Shown piece after piece: positions 14,340-17,658 of a stretch of DNA of 17,658 nucleotides. A program made the translations under genes and the position numbers. How positions within the stretch are numbered: position 1 is the first letter of the stretch; every line of letters begins with the position of its first letter. The DNA comes from an uncultured bacterium. Lineage in GTDB: Bacteria > Bacillota > Clostridia > Lachnospirales > Lachnospiraceae. The notes below the pieces were generated by a model. That model ran no database searches and had not been told where the DNA came from. It was given only the letters and a program-made list of their open reading frames with translations. The DNA lies in NCBI GenBank assembly GCA_946543095.1, contig CAMNLO010000005.1, positions 1-17,658 of the forward strand, written 5' to 3'.

Positions 14340-15179
14340 TTATCTCCGTTCCCCGCTGACGACCTGTTCCCCGCTTCTTGCCGCAAACAGCTTTTTCGCA
14401 AGGGTCACCACCGAATCATTATGGCGGCGCACAAGGATGCGGGTGTCCTCCGGATAACGCTCCACCGCTTTTTGGCAGCTGAAATAGAACATGCGCAGAA
14501 GGTCCTTATTGGCATCGGGGCCCATGGCCGTAAACAACACAGGCATCAGATCTCCGGAGGGAAACCTGTGGACAAGGAGCATGCCGTTCACCATGCCGTC
14601 CGTGATCACGCAGCAGGAGACCTCCTCGTCGAACCAGCTTTTATCAATGTACTCCAGATCCTCCATGAGGCCCTTTTTCCCATGGAACAGGCAGTTGGTG
14701 ATCCCCTGCATGAACCGGACCTGCTGAAGATCCTTTAACCCCTTGATCTTGACGGAGATCTTCCTGTTCCGCTCCGCATAGACGCGCAGATCCGACACCC
14801 TGGCCACAAGATCCCGGCCTTCTCCTTTCCTGACATCAAATCCATCCTCGGAAAAGACCTGCCAAAGCCCATCGGAAAGCTCCTTTGTTTCGAAGAAGGA
14901 CAGACAGACCTCCTCCCCGGAGGTCTGCCTGTCAAACTGATTCAGGAGTTCCTGCATTGCCTCTTCATTTTCCGAGCGGATATAACAGATCTCGGCATCC
15001 GTGTCCGCGTCCTCTTCCAGGTTCTTGTACTCCCAGATCAATGCCCCCAAAGGCGCTGAACCGGGATCCTTGGCCACGATGCCGCGGAAGAATTCCCGCC
15101 CGATGCTCTCCGCAATGTCCGGATCCAGAATGTCCTCAAATTCCGACACATTGTCGGAGGTCAGTTCAATCATATTCAT
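14340..15179 (-). CDS. GNAT-like (acetyltransferase-fold) protein
   Basis: This 279-residue soluble protein begins MNMIELTSDNVSEFEDIL. It shows GNAT-like strand patterns at about 27-53 (GREFFRGIVA then PLGALIWEYKN) and in the C-terminal half at about 187-265 (CVITDGMVNGMLLV, then RILVRRHN). This suggests two GNAT-type halves, as in other Lachnospiraceae proteins. I cannot point to a firm acetyl-CoA binding loop, so enzymatic activity and substrate are unknown. The ATG at 15179 is preferred because it lies one base after the stop of a 22-codon frame and begins at the domain; an in-frame GTG at 15239 would add 20 non-conserved-looking residues. No strong ribosome binding site is at the right distance (AGGAAGGG is about 14 bases away), so translation may be coupled. 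The degenerate GGDEF gene follows after 30 bp. Confidence 0.75.
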   Translation of the reverse strand: MNMIELTSDNVSEFEDILDPDIAESIGREFFRGIVAKDPGSAPLGALIWEYKNLEEDADTDAEICYIRSENEEAMQELLNQFDRQTSGEEVCLSFFETKELSDGLWQVFSEDGFDVRKGEGRDLVARVSDLRVYAERNRKISVKIKGLKDLQQVRFMQGITNCLFHGKKGLMEDLEYIDKSWFDEEVSCCVITDGMVNGMLLVHRFPSGDLMPVLFTAMGPDANKDLLRMFYFSCQKAVERYPEDTRILVRRHNDSVVTLAKKLFAARSGEQVVSGERR

Positions 15180-15180
15180 C

Positions 15181-15249
15181 TTAATAATTCGTTCCCTTCC
15201 TGACGCCGGAGATCTCCAGATCTCCCATGCTCTTGTCACAGCCAGGCAT
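15181..15249 (-). CDS. Possible 22-codon leader ORF before the GNAT-like gene
   Basis: An ATG at 15249 opens a 22-codon frame whose TAA ends one base before the GNAT-like ATG. An internal ATG at codon 8 would give a 15-residue peptide starting MGDLEISG and ending KGTNY. The frame contains a GGAGAT/ATCTCC hairpin (15208-15225) and the AGGAAGGG that would otherwise be the next gene's distant ribosome binding site. The stop-start arrangement suggests coupling. Its own ribosome binding site is poor (AGGGA about 12 bases away). It may be a coupling leader, a small peptide gene or chance. Confidence 0.25.
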   Translation of the reverse strand: MPGCDKSMGDLEISGVRKGTNY

Positions 15250-15327
15250 CAGATATGCAGTTCCCTGCTCACCGGGAGGCTGAACCCGGCTTTCGTCCAC
15301 GCACGATTCACTTATTTTTTGTTTCCG

Positions 15328-15882
15328 CTATTGCAGCCTTTTCTTTCGTTCCTTATAATCCGGCAGCGCCTTTTCCACGATCCCCCAGAACACGGGATCA
15401 TGCCCTCTGGCCCTTAAATGGGCCAGCTCATGGACCACCACATATTCGATGCACTCTTTGTCATAATGGATCAGCTGGAGATTAAAGGTCTGCACGCCGG
15501 TCCTTACATTGCAGCTTCCCCAGCGGCTCTTCATATTCCGGATCCTGAAGCCCATGCTCCTGACCATAAGGACCGGCTCCCAGATCCGGATATATTCCCC
15601 GAGAATGCTCCTCAGAGCCTCCCGCTCCCCGGGTGCTTCCGGAAGAAAGGCCCTTCCGTTTTTCTCTTCCGCATCCAGCTGCTTCCTGATCCATTTCTCA
15701 TGCTTTGCGGCAAAGGAAGCCAGATACTCTTTGGAGGCCCTTAAGGGGGCCGTAATGAGGATTTCACCGTTCCGGACCCTCAGATAGCAGTTTTTCTGCC
15801 GCTTTTTCACCACCCTGACGGGGATCTCCTCCAGTCCCGGGATCTGAAACGTTTCCGCTCCCTTCCCTTCAGCGGTCCTCAT
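15328..15882 (-). CDS. YgjP-type (DUF45) HExxH metallopeptidase
   Basis: This 184-residue protein matches the YgjP-like/M48-related metal-dependent hydrolase family. It has the family's SRWGSC segment (119-124) and the zinc motif HELAH (H151, E152, H155). H161 in RGHDPVFW is the probable third ligand. Length is normal for the family. No signal peptide or TM helix is visible, so it is cytoplasmic; substrates of the family are not established. The ATG at 15882 is chosen, with GGGAG ten bases upstream. A TTG at 15915, eleven codons earlier, has AAGGAG five bases upstream and overlaps the Smr stop, so it is a real alternative. The gene follows the Smr-domain gene closely, and a gap of about 145 bp follows it. 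Confidence 0.88.
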   Translation of the reverse strand: MRTAEGKGAETFQIPGLEEIPVRVVKKRQKNCYLRVRNGEILITAPLRASKEYLASFAAKHEKWIRKQLDAEEKNGRAFLPEAPGEREALRSILGEYIRIWEPVLMVRSMGFRIRNMKSRWGSCNVRTGVQTFNLQLIHYDKECIEYVVVHELAHLRARGHDPVFWGIVEKALPDYKERKKRLQ

Positions 15883-15911
15883 GATGCGCTCACTCCCGCA
15901 TGGCCTCCTGT

Positions 15912-16160
15912 TCAATACAGCTCCTTCAGCACAAGCACAGTGACACCCGGATTGTCCCCGGGAATGATCCTCTTCACTTTGGTCTCATATCTGTACCAGT
16001 CATGGATCATATCCCGCAGGTTCGTCCCCCGGTGATAGCCATGGATCAGCTGCAGCTGATAGGTGGCGGGGCCGGAAGCCGCAATGGCCTTATCGATGGC
16101 CTTCATCGCCTCCTCCCGGGTCATTCCATGAAGATCTACCTTTACGATCGGTTCACTCAT
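15912..16160 (-). CDS. Stand-alone Smr-domain protein
   Basis: This 82-residue protein is a bare Smr domain, the fold found at the C-terminus of MutS2. It shows DLHGMT followed by an EA pair (9-18) and LIHGYHRGTNLRDMI (38-52). It ends in the usual Gly then Val-Thr-Val-Leu stretch (72-77). Smr domains act as nucleases on DNA or on stalled-ribosome mRNA. Here the second motif reads HGYHRGTNLR in place of the typical HGxGxGxLR, so catalysis is uncertain. The ATG overlaps the end of the YczE-like gene by eight bases, with AAGGA five bases upstream. This points to translational coupling. Confidence 0.9.
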   Translation of the reverse strand: MSEPIVKVDLHGMTREEAMKAIDKAIAASGPATYQLQLIHGYHRGTNLRDMIHDWYRYETKVKRIIPGDNPGVTVLVLKELY

Positions 16161-16848
16161 CCGAATCCTTCTTCCGATCCCTCACCGAAAGCGTTGTCTC
16201 AGTCAGCAGTCTCGTGACTTCCGGAATGCTTCTGTGCTTCATGTCCCTGGGTTCAAAATGGATCACAGCATACACTGCCTGCATCACCGCCCCTGCGCAA
16301 AAGGTGCTGAGAAGCGTTCCTACCCCTACCGGCCCTCCCAGCATCCAGCCGATCAAAAGCACCACCGCCCAGAGCAGGATCTCCACAAAACCGATGGGGA
16401 TCTTCGGCATCCGTTTGCCCAGTCCGACCATCAGGGAGTCCCTGGGGCCGCAGCCCTGCTCCGCGCTCATATAGAGCGCCATACCAAGGGCGATCAGCAC
16501 AAAGCCTGCCATCATGATCCCGATGCCGGACCAGAGCCCCTGATTTAATGGGAGGGGGTTCAGGCTGTTGAACATCTGCACAAAGTTTCCCGTGAGAAGG
16601 GCATCGATCAGTGTCCCGTATCCGATCCTCTCCCTGAGGGCAAGATCCAGGGCGAGCACCGCCATCGCCACCAGCGTCATGGACAATCCGTAATTCAGAG
16701 GCGTGTGATAAGAGATCCCCATCCCCAGACAATCCCAGGGCGCAAGCCCGATATTTGCAAAGATCGTCAGGTGGACGCCAAGGGCAAATATCAGAAGCCC
16801 CAGGGTGATCTTTGCCCATCCTGTCAGTATTTCCTTTCGTTTCGTCAT
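16153..16848 (-). CDS. YczE/YitT-type membrane protein
   Basis: This 231-residue protein has about five to six TM helices and a charged cytoplasmic C-terminus (about 198-231). It looks like the YczE/YyaS/YitT group of integral membrane proteins, whose function is not established. GLAPWDCLGMGIS (34-46) and GCGPRDSLMVGLG (132-144) are clearly related, so the protein is built from two similar halves, as in many small transporters. The ATG at 16848 has only a weak GAGAG-type ribosome binding site. It lies 13 bases after the DUF6472-like gene and overlaps the Smr gene by eight bases, inside one operon. Confidence 0.85.
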   Translation of the reverse strand: MTKRKEILTGWAKITLGLLIFALGVHLTIFANIGLAPWDCLGMGISYHTPLNYGLSMTLVAMAVLALDLALRERIGYGTLIDALLTGNFVQMFNSLNPLPLNQGLWSGIGIMMAGFVLIALGMALYMSAEQGCGPRDSLMVGLGKRMPKIPIGFVEILLWAVVLLIGWMLGGPVGVGTLLSTFCAGAVMQAVYAVIHFEPRDMKHRSIPEVTRLLTETTLSVRDRKKDSDE

Positions 16849-16861
16849 GATCTCTCTCTTT

Positions 16862-17032
16862 CTACATCTGATGGCGGACTACCGCATACTCATCCCCGTT
16901 TCTGTAAAACGGGCAGGTTTCCCTTTTGTTCGCAATCAGCCTTCCATAATCGTCTTCGTCCATATCCACGGAGCAATAATATGCCTCATCATCCTCGTCA
17001 TATGCAAAATAGGCGCATTCCTCGCAGTGCAT
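16862..17032 (-). CDS. DUF6472-like small four-Cys protein
   Basis: This 56-residue frame starts MHCEECAYFAYDEDDEAYYC and ends GDEYAVVRHQM. It matches what I know of the DUF6472 family of small Clostridia proteins. Four cysteines (C3, C6, C20, C40), the first two as CxxC, suggest a small zinc knuckle. The middle is very acidic. Support is strong for a gene this short: GGAGG five bases before the ATG, nine bases from the stop of the TIGR04076-like gene, thirteen bases before the YczE-like gene, and a Cys pattern that chance would not give. Its role is unknown; pairing with another Cys-bearing small protein is notable. Confidence 0.85.
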   Translation of the reverse strand: MHCEECAYFAYDEDDEAYYCSVDMDEDDYGRLIANKRETCPFYRNGDEYAVVRHQM

Positions 17033-17037
17033 CCATC

Positions 17038-17042
17038 CCTCC
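17038..17042 (-). promoter_or_regulatory. Ribosome binding site of the DUF6472-like gene
   Basis: GGAGG on the minus strand touches the stop codon of the preceding gene (TAGGAGG) and is five bases from the ATG at 17032. It supports a real, possibly coupled, small gene. Confidence 0.75.
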
Positions 17043-17362
17043 TATTCAGGATCCGCTTCCTCATCCATGGTTTCCAGCAGAAAGCTCACCGGCCGGAATC
17101 CGTCATTACAGGATATCATGGCAGATCTGGGATCCTTCATCCAGCCGTTATAGAAATTCTCGCCGCCGTGGGCCAGGGCCATGACAAAGGAGGATACGGT
17201 GTCCCAGGCGCTTAAGCAGAAGCCTTCCGGCCTTTCCCAGCCGTTGCATAGGAACACCTTCCCCAATTCCATGGAACAGGCATGCTCCATGGGGTTTTCA
17301 TACTGCTCGATGAGATCGTCATAGCGGGCGATCTTTTTGACTGTGATCCTGACTTTTTTCAT
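17042..17362 (-). CDS. TIGR04076-like small protein
   Basis: This 106-residue protein begins MKKVRITVKKI and carries GWERPEGFC (41-49), GWMKDP (73-78) and ISCNDGFRPV (83-92). These are hallmarks of the TIGR04076 family of short Cys-containing bacterial proteins of unknown function. Cys29, Cys39, Cys49 and Cys85 are the candidate functional residues. The ATG at 17362 has AAGGA nine bases upstream. A longer in-frame start at 17404 is ruled out by the promoter, whose predicted start site near 17401 lies inside that extension. It is the first gene of the operon. Confidence 0.85.
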   Translation of the reverse strand: MKKVRITVKKIARYDDLIEQYENPMEHACSMELGKVFLCNGWERPEGFCLSAWDTVSSFVMALAHGGENFYNGWMKDPRSAMISCNDGFRPVSFLLETMDEEADPE

Positions 17363-17407
17363 GAGAACGTATCCTTCGTTATTAACGGCAGTAAAAGTAC
17401 TCAAAGG

Positions 17408-17436
17408 ATTATATCACCTGTCCGTCCTTTCGCCAA
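17408..17436 (-). promoter_or_regulatory. Promoter of the TIGR04076-like operon
   Basis: TTGGCG (17431-17436, 4/6 to the -35 consensus) lies 17 bases from a perfect TATAAT (17408-17413) on the minus strand. Initiation near 17401 would give a leader of about 40 bases to the ATG at 17362. Confidence 0.75.
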
Positions 17437-17587
17437 AGATTATTTCTTCCGATTATTTCTTCTGATCACCGCACAGATTGTGGTAGCGGCTGTTTCCATG
17501 CCCCATGCCCTTCCCATGCCGTGCTGCGTTCTCCCATCGGGATAATGTCCCTGCGCGATCCCGGATCGCCCGGAGCACATCCTGTTC

Positions 17588-17616
17588 TGGAAAAACCCTT
17601 CCCGCCCTGATAGAAT
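17588..17616 (+). promoter_or_regulatory. Possible divergent promoter at the right edge
   Basis: TGGAAA (17588-17593, 4/6) and TAGAAT (17611-17616, 5/6) stand 17 bases apart on the plus strand. Transcription would begin within a base or two of an ATG at 17624. The intervening 17437-17587 shows only a GCGATC/GATCGC hairpin near 17554-17568 and repeated CATGCCC words near 17499-17519, with no supported gene. Confidence 0.35.
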
Positions 17617-17623
17617 ATGGGGC

Positions 17624-17658
17624 ATGAATATCCGGACCATCTCCGAAGAATTGAAAAG
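17624..17658 (+). CDS. Possible 5' end of a divergent gene
   Basis: An ATG at 17624 opens a frame (MNIRTISEELK) that stays open to the end of the window, 11 codons plus two bases. A promoter-like sequence lies directly upstream and no usable ribosome binding site is present (GGGG is one base from the ATG), so it might be leaderless. Too little is visible to name a product. Confidence 0.3.
   Translation, partial: MNIRTISEELK

Noticed and set aside
17440..17640. 66-codon minus-strand frame upstream of the TIGR04076-like gene
   Set aside because: GGAG abuts the ATG with no spacer, composition is unlike a protein domain, and the promoter of the next gene follows at once; likely chance.

Overview
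The window looks like chromosomal DNA from a fairly GC-rich Clostridia member, most probably Lachnospiraceae. The clues are strong GGAGG ribosome binding sites, tightly packed operons on one strand, many Lachnospiraceae-style signalling proteins (hybrid kinase ending in Hpt, HD-GYP and GGDEF relatives) and small Cys-rich families (TIGR04076-like, DUF6472-like). The assignment rests on recognising families, not on a search. I see no rRNA, tRNA, CRISPR array, insertion sequence or phage gene. Every confident gene lies on the minus strand, so transcription runs from high to low coordinates.

Region A (about 17436 to 13230). A clear sigma-70-type promoter (TTGGCG, 17-base spacer, TATAAT) starts a run of small genes: a TIGR04076-like Cys protein, a 56-residue four-Cys DUF6472-like protein, a YczE/YitT-type membrane protein, a stand-alone Smr domain, a YgjP-type HExxH metallopeptidase, a possible 22-codon leader ORF, a GNAT-like protein, and a multi-TM protein ending in a shortened, degenerate GGDEF domain. 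Spacings are short or overlapping except for about 145 bp before the GNAT-like gene.

Region B (13229 to 10856). A 215-bp intergenic stretch rich in hairpins is followed by a tight three-gene set: a small membrane protein, a DUF6765-type protein with a His/Asp pattern suggesting a zinc hydrolase, and a DUF308/HdeD-type membrane protein.

Region C (10774 to 53). A well-formed promoter (CTTACA, 17-base spacer, TGCTATAAT) drives cstA and, by spacing, four signalling genes. These are a membrane sensor with ECF-S-like N-terminus, extracytoplasmic region, HAMP and intact HD-GYP; a giant hybrid histidine kinase with a beta-propeller sensor, receiver and Hpt; a pseudo-receiver plus receiver protein without output domain; and a second membrane HD-GYP protein with altered catalytic residues and two tandem repeats of an unrecognised domain. 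This is the most interesting part: a CstA-type peptide/pyruvate transporter apparently co-transcribed with a full phosphorelay and with c-di-GMP-type proteins.

At the extreme right edge a gene may begin on the plus strand, divergent from Region A, with its start codon close to where its promoter would initiate.
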